DNA from: JBCCAG01 sp050331115
GTDB taxonomy: Bacteria; Cyanobacteriota; Cyanobacteriia; CAKZMO01
Direction: 5' to 3'
DNA: 64,000 nt
NCBI GenBank assembly: GCA_050331115.1
Contig: JBHJHD010000048.1
Span: forward strand, 33,085-97,084
The notes beneath the pieces were generated by a model that ran no database searches, had not been told where the DNA came from, and saw only the letters and a program-made list of their open reading frames with translations. Below are positions 34,316 to 42,744 of this stretch, in pieces. Numbering within the stretch: position 1 is the stretch's first letter; the number at the start of each line of letters is the position of its first letter. The position numbers and the translations under genes were made by a program.

Positions 34316-35974
34316 TCAGCTGCCCGCCGCCAGCGTCATGCCAAACAGGCCAAAGCCCAGCAGCAGCACCGAGCAGGCCCCAGCCAGCTTCAGCCACTGG
34401 TGCAGGCGGCGGTAGCGCCATTTCCCCATCCGCTGGTCAACTTGCCTGGCCGCGTAATTCCGGCCCATCAGGGCTAGAATTCCGATATAGCCCAGGGTGA
34501 TGGCCATCCCCACCGAGATCGCAATCACCATGGCAATGCTGGGCCACAGCAGCTGGTTCGCTGACCCGTAGAGTAAAATCAGCAGGGCACCGCTGCAGGG
34601 CACAGAGCCAATTGCGAGCGACAGCCAATCGCTCGCTCGCTTCGGCTCTACGCAGGTTAGGCAAGCGCAGTCGACAGCGGGGGGTGGGCTTGGAGGCTCT
34701 ATCACCTGTTGAGTCAGGCTTGGATACAGCAGTGGGTCAGCTCTCTTGTCCCTCAAATAGACTGGTACCTGCTCAGGCTGTGAACTATGTCGCCGGGGGA
34801 TGGCCCGCCAGAGCATCCAGCCCCCCACGATTGAAATTGCGCCATAGCTCACCAGCTTCACCACCCGATAATTGTCTGGTGCGTTCTGGCGGAGTACCAG
34901 ATTGAGCAGTAGTGCCACGACAATGGCCGACAGGACGTGGAAAACTGCAATCCGAGTTCCCATCGTAAGACCTCGCCGTAGGCTCCCGCCCTGACCGACA
35001 AAGTAGGCAATGATGATCGCTTTGCCGTGCCCTGGCCCTAGCGTATGGAGCACCCCGTAGCTAAAGGCAACCAGCAGCCCCAGTAAAAAGGTCTTGGGCG
35101 ATCGCTGACGCTGGACATTCCCCATGGTCTCGGTGAGTAACGCTGAAGCCCTTGCCTGTAAGCGCTGCCACCAGGGCCCGGAGGGTATTGATTGCTCAAG
35201 TGACGACTCCATGCTTGAGCTGTGGGGCGTTTCGGAACGGCTCAGGTGATCGAGGGTAAGGGTATAGCTCACGTCAACTGGACGCGAGCCATCTACCTGA
35301 AATAATTCGTAGGTGGCGGGTTGAGACTGCAGTTTCCCTTCTACGACGACCTGAGTAAACAGGCCAGGCCCCGTCAGCGGCTGCTCCGGCTGGATATAGA
35401 CAATCTGGTTGGGGGGCGGTGGCGGCACATGGATGCAGGCACCGACGTAGGGGACAAGTAAAAATTCTGTGACCCGCTCAGCTCGATTTTGGGTCAGCGG
35501 CAATACATAGCCTTCAAGCTGTATGGTTTGCCCTATCCATCGTGGATTGGTAGAGAGAGATTGGCGTTGCCAGTACGCCTTGGCCTGGTCGACTCGGGAC
35601 AGCAGCGCCACCACATCTAGATCTTGGTCTCGAAGCTTTTTTTCGAGTCGCAATATCTCCTGCGCTTCCAGGCTATCCGAGGCGGCCTGATTTTCTTCCA
35701 CCCAGTTTTGCAGTCGCGCCAGCGTTGCCAAATCGTAGGTTTGCTCAATAGGCAGATGTGCGTAAGGATCCTGGAGCGTGGTCTCAGGGGGCTGCAAATC
35801 TTCCCAGGTGAGGCGTACCTGGGCTAGAGCTGGGGTGGCCAAACTCCAAGCCAGACAAAAGCCGACAGCGAACAAACCCGCATACCTCATGCACTGTTTG
35901 AGGACAGCCATCAACGAAGAAAAGACCAGGCCTTTACTGGCCTTAGCCACAGACTTCGCTTTTTGATAAGGCAC
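34316..35974 (-). CDS. Fusion of periplasmic DUF3299 and NicO/RcnA-type metal transporter
   Basis: 552 residues. A signal/TM region (~25-50) is followed by an exported domain (~55-250) with the DUF3299 hallmark VTEFLLVPYVGACIHVPPPP. After a linker comes a six-helix NicO-type permease (~290-550) with the ligand-like GVLHTLGPGHGKAIIIAYF helix, a loop bearing CACLTC and a second core motif around GSVPCSGALLILLY. NicO proteins move Ni2+/Co2+ or related metals; DUF3299 proteins occur in zinc-regulated loci of gamma-proteobacteria. It lies 46 bases after the secreted Cys protein gene, opposite znuA, so zinc is the likely metal. GTG 35974 is the outer start; Met22 is possible. Confidence 0.85.
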   Translation of the reverse strand: MPYQKAKSVAKASKGLVFSSLMAVLKQCMRYAGLFAVGFCLAWSLATPALAQVRLTWEDLQPPETTLQDPYAHLPIEQTYDLATLARLQNWVEENQAASDSLEAQEILRLEKKLRDQDLDVVALLSRVDQAKAYWQRQSLSTNPRWIGQTIQLEGYVLPLTQNRAERVTEFLLVPYVGACIHVPPPPPNQIVYIQPEQPLTGPGLFTQVVVEGKLQSQPATYELFQVDGSRPVDVSYTLTLDHLSRSETPHSSSMESSLEQSIPSGPWWQRLQARASALLTETMGNVQRQRSPKTFLLGLLVAFSYGVLHTLGPGHGKAIIIAYFVGQGGSLRRGLTMGTRIAVFHVLSAIVVALLLNLVLRQNAPDNYRVVKLVSYGAISIVGGWMLWRAIPRRHSSQPEQVPVYLRDKRADPLLYPSLTQQVIEPPSPPPAVDCACLTCVEPKRASDWLSLAIGSVPCSGALLILLYGSANQLLWPSIAMVIAISVGMAITLGYIGILALMGRNYAARQVDQRMGKWRYRRLHQWLKLAGACSVLLLGFGLFGMTLAAGS

Positions 35975-36020
35975 GGAACTTTGCCTCTAGTAAAACAGCG
36001 CACCGAATTCCCGTCTAAGT

Positions 36021-36461
36021 CTAAAATTTATCTCGTGGTAGAGGCATATCTGGGCTAATCGCTTCAGCCGCATCGACTGCATCAAGAATCTCGTTCGCTT
36101 GGTCGCTGTACTGACTGTTAGACAACGACTGCGCGCAGTGTCCTTGGGCCGCGGCGAAGAGAGAGGGGCGTCTCAGCTGCTCCAGCGCGTTGATGCAAGC
36201 CGAACAATCACAGCCAAAGAGCAGCACTGCGGCATCACTTGCTGCGGCAGAGAAATCTAGAAACCCTGCGTCTGCATTAGACTTCTCCGTTGTCAGGCGA
36301 TCTGTCGCCCTTTCATCAAAAGCGCCACAGGTTGCCGTCGGAGATGAAGAGGACGCCTTGTCTGTGCTAACAGTTATGGCTGAAGCAGTCAGAGGAGCCA
36401 GACTCAATGCGCCAACTAAAGTGGGTAAACATAGAATCTGAAGAAGTAATTTTTCAGGCAT
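36021..36461 (-). CDS. Small secreted Cys-containing protein of the zinc locus
   Basis: 146 residues from ATG 36461 (a GTG two codons earlier is possible). A clear signal peptide ends at about TASA (~29). The mature part is acidic and Ala/Ser-rich, with one early Cys and a cluster CDCSACINALEQL, then GHC. The close cysteines and histidine could bind metal or form disulfides. I recognise no family. It is the first gene of an operon with the DUF3299-NicO fusion and starts 165 bases from the Fur/Zur-type palindrome facing it. Confidence 0.6.
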   Translation of the reverse strand: MPEKLLLQILCLPTLVGALSLAPLTASAITVSTDKASSSSPTATCGAFDERATDRLTTEKSNADAGFLDFSAAASDAAVLLFGCDCSACINALEQLRRPSLFAAAQGHCAQSLSNSQYSDQANEILDAVDAAEAISPDMPLPRDKF

Positions 36462-36625
36462 CGTCACACGGTCCTCATTGTTGGTGTTCTATAGCAGCTA
36501 ACCCTAAAGCCTGCGATTAGTGTACGCGATTTAATAGGTGTTATCAATCTTGAGGCTTTAGCTATGCTAGAGCGCTTCTTAAGGTTCGTATTTTTGGCCT
36601 TTCAGCATAAGGCGTTAGACTAAAT

Positions 36626-36658
36626 TTGACAAAAAACATGAGAATAATTATCATTCTC
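36626..36658 (+). promoter_or_regulatory. Sigma-70-type promoter overlapped by a Fur/Zur-family palindrome
   Basis: TTGACA (36626-36631), 17 bases, then TATCAT (36649-36654) form a strong promoter reading toward znuA. The 19-bp near-palindrome GAGAATAATTATCATTCTC (36640-36658, symmetric in 16 of 19 positions) covers the spacer and -10, the classic place for repression. Its core resembles cyanobacterial Zur sites (TGATAATnATTATCA). With znuA downstream, Zur is the likely regulator; Fur is the alternative. It may also control the divergent genes. Confidence 0.75.
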
Positions 36659-36769
36659 GCACGGTTGCTCCACTGCGCCTCTGTGCGTCCTACACACCCA
36701 CCAGCAGTAAAATGATGTCGATAGTCCAGAATGCAATATTTCTAGGCAGGCTAAGGCGATCGCATCGTT

Positions 36770-37846
36770 ATGCGGTATGCCTTGCCTTATGCAGTTGGCT
36801 TAGGAAGCTGCACCGCCCCATCGATTGAGACCGAGATTGATAACGGTTCTGACGCCGAAAGTCCTGCTGCGTCAGACCGGCCTGTGGTAGTAACGACCTT
36901 TCTACCCATGACTCAATTCACCAAGGCCGTTACTGGCGATCGCGCCGAGGTCGTTCAGCTCTTACCCAATAACGTTGGGCCTCACGACTATCAGGCCAAA
37001 CCCGACGACGTGGAAGCCCTCGCCACTGCTGATGTGTTAGTGAAAAATGGGCTGGGGGCAGAGGAATTTTTAGAGGATTTGATTCAAAATGCCGGTAATG
37101 CCACTCTGATTACGGTTGACTCTAGTGAGGGTATTCCCGCCTTTGAGAGCGCTGAAGACGGCCATGGCGAAGATACTCACGAAGAGGATAGCCATGATGA
37201 GCATGCAGACGAACATGCCCATGATGGCGACGCCCGCGAAGCGGAGAAAGCCCACGACCACGGCGGCTCTGCCCCCCATATCTGGCTAGATCCGAAACGC
37301 GCCGTGGAGCAAGTCGAAAATATTCGAGATGGGTTAATTGAGGCTGACCCTGATGGCGGAGCTGAGTATACCAGTAGTGCCGCTGCCTACATTGCCAAGC
37401 TCGACGAAGCCTTAGATCAAGAGATTACCGAGCAGCTCACCCCCTACAGCGGGCAAACCTATATCTCATTCCATGACTTTACGGCGTACTTTGCTGAAAG
37501 CTATGGCCTCAAGGCAGAATTTTTAGTGGCTATTCCCGAAGTGAATCCGTCGCCAGGGGACGTACGAACCGTAGTAGAAACGGCTCAGGCGAAGAATGTT
37601 GGTGCGCTTCTATGTGAGCCCCAGGCAGGCGAGGATGCTTTTGCAGCGATCGCCAAGAATTTGAATGTCGAGGTGGGTATCTTTGACCCCATGGAGACGG
37701 GAGAGTCAGCGGAACCGGATGCCTACTTGACGACGATGCGCCAAAACGTCGATAGCTTAGAAGCGGCGTTGAATCCTTGGTTGGACAGTATGGCTGGTGA
37801 GTGTGGGATCTTCAAAAAAGCCTGGCTGTTTGAGTTCCAGAGCTGA
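36770..37846 (+). CDS. znuA: Zinc ABC transporter substrate-binding protein ZnuA
   Basis: 358 residues of the cluster A-I metal-binding family. Likely ligands: His in NVGPHDYQAKPDD, His in APHIWLDPK, His in ISFHDFTAYF, and the late acidic position in GIFDPMET. A His/Asp/Glu-rich loop (~125-165, many His) is typical of zinc rather than manganese proteins. A lipobox-like LGSC stands at residues 11-14, too soon for a normal signal peptide. Another frame from ATG 36712 encodes RRSHRYAVCLALCSWL, a better signal core, so a frameshift in the 5' end is possible. No znuB or znuC is adjacent. The C-terminus extends past the usual end. Confidence 0.9.
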   Translation: MRYALPYAVGLGSCTAPSIETEIDNGSDAESPAASDRPVVVTTFLPMTQFTKAVTGDRAEVVQLLPNNVGPHDYQAKPDDVEALATADVLVKNGLGAEEFLEDLIQNAGNATLITVDSSEGIPAFESAEDGHGEDTHEEDSHDEHADEHAHDGDAREAEKAHDHGGSAPHIWLDPKRAVEQVENIRDGLIEADPDGGAEYTSSAAAYIAKLDEALDQEITEQLTPYSGQTYISFHDFTAYFAESYGLKAEFLVAIPEVNPSPGDVRTVVETAQAKNVGALLCEPQAGEDAFAAIAKNLNVEVGIFDPMETGESAEPDAYLTTMRQNVDSLEAALNPWLDSMAGECGIFKKAWLFEFQS

Positions 37847-38020
37847 CGCGCTCAGCGAAACACCTGACACATCAGACTTGTCACCCGTCCCCAAATGCCC
37901 TAGATTTTCGTCTTGAGAGCTGCACCGCACAGCTTGGCTCCCAAGATTTGGTCATATAACGGCAGCGTTTGGCTCCGCTGTGCCATAGGCAAACGCCGAC
38001 AGCGCGGCCTATAGCGTCAT

Positions 38021-38059
38021 CAGCGCCTGGGGTTCTTCAAGCCCTAGGCGCTGGTTTTG
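38021..38059 (+). terminator. Probable terminator after znuA
   Basis: A 12-pair hairpin (38021-38032 with 38042-38053, one G-U) is followed by GTTTTGT. It lies 175 bases past znuA. The rest of the 37847-38193 gap has no supported gene. Confidence 0.6.
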
Positions 38060-38193
38060 TCGTCTAACCCCAAGGGAGCGATCGCCGTGACGGCAGCTCT
38101 GCGGCCCTGTCCTGAGGGGCTGAGGACTTGAGGTAGAATTACCAAATCAAACCACCTCGACCGCGGTCAGCTGGTACAAAAGGCGACATCGGC

Positions 38194-39615
38194 ATGCTCT
38201 TCAACTCCTTCATCTTTGTCGCCTTTTTCATCGTCATCTACGCCGTCTACGCGGCGCTTAGAAATTACTACAGAGCGCAAAATCTACTTCTTTTAGCCGC
38301 AAGCTACCTGTTCTACAGCTATTGGGACGCGCGATTTCTGATGCTGCTCATCGGCTCGACGCTGGTTGACTATTGGGTCGGACGGCAGCTAGAGCGTACG
38401 GCAGGCGATCGCTCCCGCAAAGCCCTGCTGGCAATATCTCTAGTCTCAAACCTCTCCATCCTGGGGTTCTTCAAATACTTCAACTTCTTTTCAGCAACGG
38501 CAGGGCGATCGCTGGCCATTCTCGGCCTAAGCACCGACCCAGTAATTTTGAGCGTCATTTTGCCCGTCGGTATCTCCTTCTATACCTTTCAAACCCTGAG
38601 CTACAGCATCGACGTCTACCGGAAAAAAATACCTGCTGCCCGCAGTCTGCTCGATTTTGCCCTCTTCGTCTCCTTCTTCCCGCAGCTCGTCGCAGGGCCG
38701 ATTGAGCGAGCGTCGACGTTTTTGCCGCAGATTCAATCGCCCCGCATCCTCCGCGCCGACCAAATCAACGCTGGCCTATTTCTCATTCTATGGGGCTACT
38801 TTAAAAAGCTGGTTGTTGCCGATAATCTCGGCAAAATTGTAGTCAAGATATTTGGAGAATATACCGACTATCAAGGCTTGGACATTGTCGTGGGCACCCT
38901 GGCCTTTACGCTTCAGATTTATGGCGATTTCTCTGGCTACTCTGACATTGCTAGGGGATTGGCAAAGCTCATGGGCTTCGAGCTTATGGTAAATTTCAGG
39001 CTGCCGTATTTCGCGGCAAACCCGAGCGATTTCTGGGCGCGCTGGCATATCTCGTTATCGACCTGGTTTCGAGACTATGTCTATATTTCCCTCGGCGGCG
39101 ATCGCGCCAGCAGGCCTATCGTATACCGCAATCTAGCCGTCACCATGCTACTGTGCGGGCTCTGGCATGGGGCGGCCTGGAACTTCATTCTTTGGGGTAG
39201 TTTTCACGCCGCGCTGCTGATAGGCTACCGCGCCGCTGAAAAGCATTTGTCTTCTGGGCTGGGGTGGCTGAGGCAGCGCGGCGCGCCGGCCCATTGGCTT
39301 AGCGTGGCGGCTATGTTTTTTTGGGTCAATATCGGGTGGATTCTATTTAGATCTGGTAGTATCCAGCAAGCTGTATACATGGTGACGCACCTTGGCTTTT
39401 CCTCATCACCCGACACGCTTGAGATTGCCTACGATCTGCTGTTTTTCAGCCTTCCACTGCTTATTGTACAGGTGTTTCAATTTAGGTCTCAAGACCTGCT
39501 AGTGCTCACCCAGCTCAAATCTTGGATACGAGTGCCGCTATACGGCGCTGTCCTAGCCTCAATTATAGCTTTAAGCAGCCGTGATCTATCCGAATTTATT
39601 TACTTTCAGTTCTAA
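38194..39615 (+). CDS. MBOAT-family O-acyltransferase (AlgI/DltB type)
   Basis: 473 residues with about 11 membrane helices. The family core is present: YGDFSGYSDIARGLAKLMGF, FWARWHISLSTWFRDYVYI and the catalytic His in GLWHGAAWNFILWG. AlgI-type proteins move acyl (usually acetyl) groups across the membrane onto polysaccharides. The next gene, 27 bases on, encodes an SGNH-type partner, the usual two-part arrangement, so extracellular polysaccharide O-acetylation is inferred. The polymer is not indicated by neighbours. Confidence 0.93.
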   Translation: MLFNSFIFVAFFIVIYAVYAALRNYYRAQNLLLLAASYLFYSYWDARFLMLLIGSTLVDYWVGRQLERTAGDRSRKALLAISLVSNLSILGFFKYFNFFSATAGRSLAILGLSTDPVILSVILPVGISFYTFQTLSYSIDVYRKKIPAARSLLDFALFVSFFPQLVAGPIERASTFLPQIQSPRILRADQINAGLFLILWGYFKKLVVADNLGKIVVKIFGEYTDYQGLDIVVGTLAFTLQIYGDFSGYSDIARGLAKLMGFELMVNFRLPYFAANPSDFWARWHISLSTWFRDYVYISLGGDRASRPIVYRNLAVTMLLCGLWHGAAWNFILWGSFHAALLIGYRAAEKHLSSGLGWLRQRGAPAHWLSVAAMFFWVNIGWILFRSGSIQQAVYMVTHLGFSSSPDTLEIAYDLLFFSLPLLIVQVFQFRSQDLLVLTQLKSWIRVPLYGAVLASIIALSSRDLSEFIYFQF

Positions 39616-39642
39616 AAAGTGCTGCACTACGCGGCTAAATGA

Positions 39643-40722
39643 ATGAGCCAAACGTTCAAGACTAATCGCCACAAAGAATCAATTCCCAACGAGATTATAA
39701 AGCAAATCAAAGCGAAAGAAGCACTGACAAACTTTTTCGGCGCTCTAATTTTGCTCGTTCTGCTCAATAGCCTGGCAAACGCATTCTTCAACCACCTTAT
39801 TTCAGATCGTGGCTATTTTTTAGCAAGCCGAAAGTGGAGCATGCTGAACAAACTGGAGCAGCCTTTAGACTGGCTTATCCTAGGCGATTCGAGCTGTAAT
39901 CAGGGCGTTGTGCCTGAGGTGTTGAGTGAAGAACTTGGGGGTACGGCGCTCAACCTGTGCATATTTGGTCCGCTGCTGGTGTTCAACGACGCCTGGATGC
40001 TGGAGCAGCACATTCGCCAAGTGGGTCCACCCAAAAACGTCGTCATAATCCACGTCTACGATCTATGGGACCGAGAGGTCAGCAGCGAGACCTTTGCCCA
40101 CCTCTCCAGAACGCCGCTCTCCCAAAAAGAAATCCGCGCTTTTACGCCGCCGCTCTCTCCCGATTTTGGCCAAAAGCTGCAGTGGTTTTCATACAAGCAC
40201 CTGCACCTCTACACCTCAAGCAAAACCCTTGCAGACTTCCTGCAAAAGCCCGCAAAGACCTTTAAGAAAGGGCGAGAGTTTACGGTTTCGCCCAGCGGCT
40301 TTATGCCAAAATACAGCCCCAATCCTGAAAGCGTTGTAGAAGATGCGGTGGGTCACCGGGGCGATATTAGGGGTGAAACGCCAAAGATTTCTGACATCAA
40401 TCAGCGATCGCTCGCGGCCATTCGTAGCCTGGCGGACAGGTACGAGTTCGAGGTTTACATTGTGGCTAGCCCCCTGTACGACGAGCTATACGAAGACCCA
40501 AAGTTTCGCCGCTATCTGCGCCGGACGGAACAGATGCTAGAACAGGAAACGCGGTCGAGCGATCGCCTGCATGTGCTGATGGATGACCCGGTGACCTTTG
40601 GGGCAGACGAGATGGAGAATGCTGACCACGTGATTGAGTCGGCGGCGAAAGTCTACACCGGGCAGATTGCGGCGCAGATTGCAGCACAGGCCCAACGGGC
40701 TTACCCCGCTGAGCCTGAATAA
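39643..40722 (+). CDS. Membrane-anchored SGNH-like partner of the MBOAT acyltransferase
   Basis: 359 residues: one N-terminal TM helix (~32-52), then an extracytoplasmic domain with LILGDSSCNQGVVPE (GDS nucleophile block), a middle block VYIVASPLYDELY and a C-terminal NADHVIESAAKVYTGQIA segment carrying the expected Asp/His. This resembles AlgX/DltD/PatB-like acetyl-transfer partners encoded beside MBOAT genes. Probable role: transfer the acyl group delivered by the MBOAT protein to a glycan outside the membrane. The exact family is not identified. Confidence 0.75.
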   Translation: MSQTFKTNRHKESIPNEIIKQIKAKEALTNFFGALILLVLLNSLANAFFNHLISDRGYFLASRKWSMLNKLEQPLDWLILGDSSCNQGVVPEVLSEELGGTALNLCIFGPLLVFNDAWMLEQHIRQVGPPKNVVIIHVYDLWDREVSSETFAHLSRTPLSQKEIRAFTPPLSPDFGQKLQWFSYKHLHLYTSSKTLADFLQKPAKTFKKGREFTVSPSGFMPKYSPNPESVVEDAVGHRGDIRGETPKISDINQRSLAAIRSLADRYEFEVYIVASPLYDELYEDPKFRRYLRRTEQMLEQETRSSDRLHVLMDDPVTFGADEMENADHVIESAAKVYTGQIAAQIAAQAQRAYPAEPE

Positions 40723-40770
40723 TTGCGGAAAACTGGGCTGACTCAATGAACCGTTGACCCCGCTCTGAAT

Positions 40771-40920
40771 CGATACTGCGGCGAGGCAGCGTTTGCCCCT
40801 CGGCCTAGGTCTACAGCCGAGGACCACGGCTGGCTGCTGGCTGCTGGTACACGACGCGGCGGAGAATCAGTCAGAGCTAGATGCGATCGCCGATGTGCGA
40901 CTGGTCAAAGCCAACAATTT
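40771..40920 (+). pseudogene. C-terminal remnant of a carotenoid-cleavage oxygenase gene
   Basis: The plus strand reads RYCGEAAFAPRPRSTAEDHG then WLLAA, the hallmark GGEA.F.PR......ED.GWLL of RPE65-type carotenoid oxygenases. After GWLLAA the similarity resumes in another frame as LVHDAAENQSELDA. The frameshift coincides with a tandem 7-base duplication (GGCTGCT twice, ~40832-40845). Upstream stops show the rest of the gene is gone. Confidence 0.6.
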
Positions 40921-41730
40921 TTACTCAGCCTCAGCCGCCTGAATCGCCCGGGCGACCTGTTCCCCTACCCGCTTCGAGCCAATTATGGAAGGATGTATTC
41001 GGTCTAAGGCGTAAGCCTCAACGTCTTCAGCCGACACGACATCACTTGCAGAGACAAACCACACGCCCTCAAGCGCCCCGGCCATCCGCATCAGCCGCGC
41101 ATTTTGGGTCGCAATTTCATCATCACATTGGTCAAAGCCAAAGCGGGCATCGTCTGGCATGGCGTAGTAGCCCACGTACATCACCTTGCTGCCGGTCGCC
41201 GCTACGGTGCGCAAAAACTCTGGAATCTCGCCCGAGAGGCCATCCTCACTAATCATGGCGTCTATCTGCGTATCGCAGCCTTCGCAGGCGCACCCGCCAT
41301 TGAGGTCGTTGGCCCCACCGTTGACTACTACCCAGTCCCATCCCTGGTCGTCGTACTGCTGGCGAATGTCGTACCCGGCTTCGGCCGCCGCTACATCCGG
41401 GTGGGATAGGTGAGCGCCCGAAACCGCGCTATTGGTCACGGGCCGATGCAGCGTCTGACCAATCACGTCGGGAATAGACTGTTTCTCCCCAGTGTTCCAT
41501 TGAAAGATCGAGTCCCCGATCGCCAAAATTGGCCCCTGATTATCCTGTTGTTTGGACAGATTCAGACCGCTAGAGACAGAATGTTGGGGGGTGGAAGATT
41601 TAGAGACCGAAGCGTCAGTGGCGCCAGTGGCCGAAACATCCGCTGGCTGACCTGCACTGCCCGAGCAGGCTGAGAGCCCAAATAGAGCGGCGCTTGCCAG
41701 CACTGCCAGACCAGTTTGGAGTTGCTTCAT
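40921..41730 (-). CDS. SGNH/GDSL-hydrolase lipoprotein
   Basis: 269 residues. A lipoprotein signal with lipobox LSAC ends at residue 22, followed by a Ser/Thr-rich linker. The SGNH fold shows block I AIGDSIFQW, block III VVNGGANDLNGG and block V DRIHPS, so Ser, Asn, Asp and His are all present. A CACEGC cluster after block III is unusual and may form disulfides. It is an esterase or deacetylase of the cell envelope; given the MBOAT pair just upstream, an acetyl-glycan substrate is possible. Confidence 0.85.
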   Translation of the reverse strand: MKQLQTGLAVLASAALFGLSACSGSAGQPADVSATGATDASVSKSSTPQHSVSSGLNLSKQQDNQGPILAIGDSIFQWNTGEKQSIPDVIGQTLHRPVTNSAVSGAHLSHPDVAAAEAGYDIRQQYDDQGWDWVVVNGGANDLNGGCACEGCDTQIDAMISEDGLSGEIPEFLRTVAATGSKVMYVGYYAMPDDARFGFDQCDDEIATQNARLMRMAGALEGVWFVSASDVVSAEDVEAYALDRIHPSIIGSKRVGEQVARAIQAAEAE

Positions 41731-41794
41731 GGGAGTGGTTCCACGAGTGACGCGCTAGGGCACAGATATCAATTTTAGCCACTAACGCCAGTCG

Positions 41795-42742
41795 CTAGCG
41801 CCGCTCAATGCCGTGAATGCGCATTAAATCTGGCACGGTTTCGCAATAGGGCGGAATGTTGAACGTGCTCGGATTCACCGGATTGTCGTAGGTGAAATGG
41901 CGATACTGGAGGCAAAACCAGTCCCACTCCGCCATCTGAATCCGAAACAGCGGCACGATGATTCGGGCAAAGGCCAGCAGCGGCACCTGGGCCGGGGCTG
42001 AGAGGCCAAAATAGCGGCACATCTCCCGAATGGCGCCGTTCACCGTAATCTGCGGGTTGCCCAGCACCATCTGTTTCATTGAGCCCGGCGACATGGGATT
42101 GCGGACTAGATAGACGATTACCTGGGCGATGTCGCGGGCGTGGATGTAGTGAAAGCTGCCGTCAATACTGAAAAAGCGAATCAGGCCGATCCAGCGAGTG
42201 ACGTCTTTCAGCCCCGCCGACAGGTGCGACATGGGCTTTTGGGCATCGCCGCCGAACACCAGCGTGGGAAACACCACCGTCGTTTTGGCGGCGATCGCCA
42301 GCTTGCGCAGCTCCCGGTGGCACTCGTACTTGGTGCGGATATAGTCGGTGCCGATGGTTCCCGCCTCTTCTAAGAGCCGGTTGTTTTTATCCAGGATGCT
42401 AGCCGTCGAGAAGTAGATCACCTGACGGCAGCGCTCTACGTCCAGAAGCTTCAGCAGCGCTAGGGTTTTGGTTACGTTGACGGCTTGGGTCTGCTGCGGG
42501 TCGCCCCAGGCCGCAGCCGTAAGGATGGCCACATCGATGGTTTTGAGGAGATCCGCCTGTTCCTCAATGTGCAGCATATCCCCCTGCACCACCTGCACGC
42601 TGGGACGGTCCTCTATGCACACCTTTAGCTTGGCTGGGTCGCGCACCAGCAGAAACAAATCGTGCTCCGTCTGTCGCATTAGCGCCGCCACAATGTAGTG
42701 GCCAATGCAGCCGCTGGCCCCGGTGATTAGAATGCGCGCCAT
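41795..42742 (-). CDS. NAD(P)-dependent sugar epimerase/dehydratase-like protein (extended SDR)
   Basis: 315 residues with the Rossmann start RILITGASGCIGHYIVAAL (GxxGxxG), VVQGDML, a Ser/Thr region YFSTASIL and the catalytic pair in DYIRTKYECHREL (YxxxK). The substrate half is divergent, so the substrate is unknown. It begins 2 bases after hemE ends, in the same direction, and is surely cotranscribed with it. The pairing with hemE hints at a pigment- or membrane-related substrate but is not proof. Confidence 0.85.
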   Translation of the reverse strand: MARILITGASGCIGHYIVAALMRQTEHDLFLLVRDPAKLKVCIEDRPSVQVVQGDMLHIEEQADLLKTIDVAILTAAAWGDPQQTQAVNVTKTLALLKLLDVERCRQVIYFSTASILDKNNRLLEEAGTIGTDYIRTKYECHRELRKLAIAAKTTVVFPTLVFGGDAQKPMSHLSAGLKDVTRWIGLIRFFSIDGSFHYIHARDIAQVIVYLVRNPMSPGSMKQMVLGNPQITVNGAIREMCRYFGLSAPAQVPLLAFARIIVPLFRIQMAEWDWFCLQYRHFTYDNPVNPSTFNIPPYCETVPDLMRIHGIERR

Positions 42743-42744
42743 GG

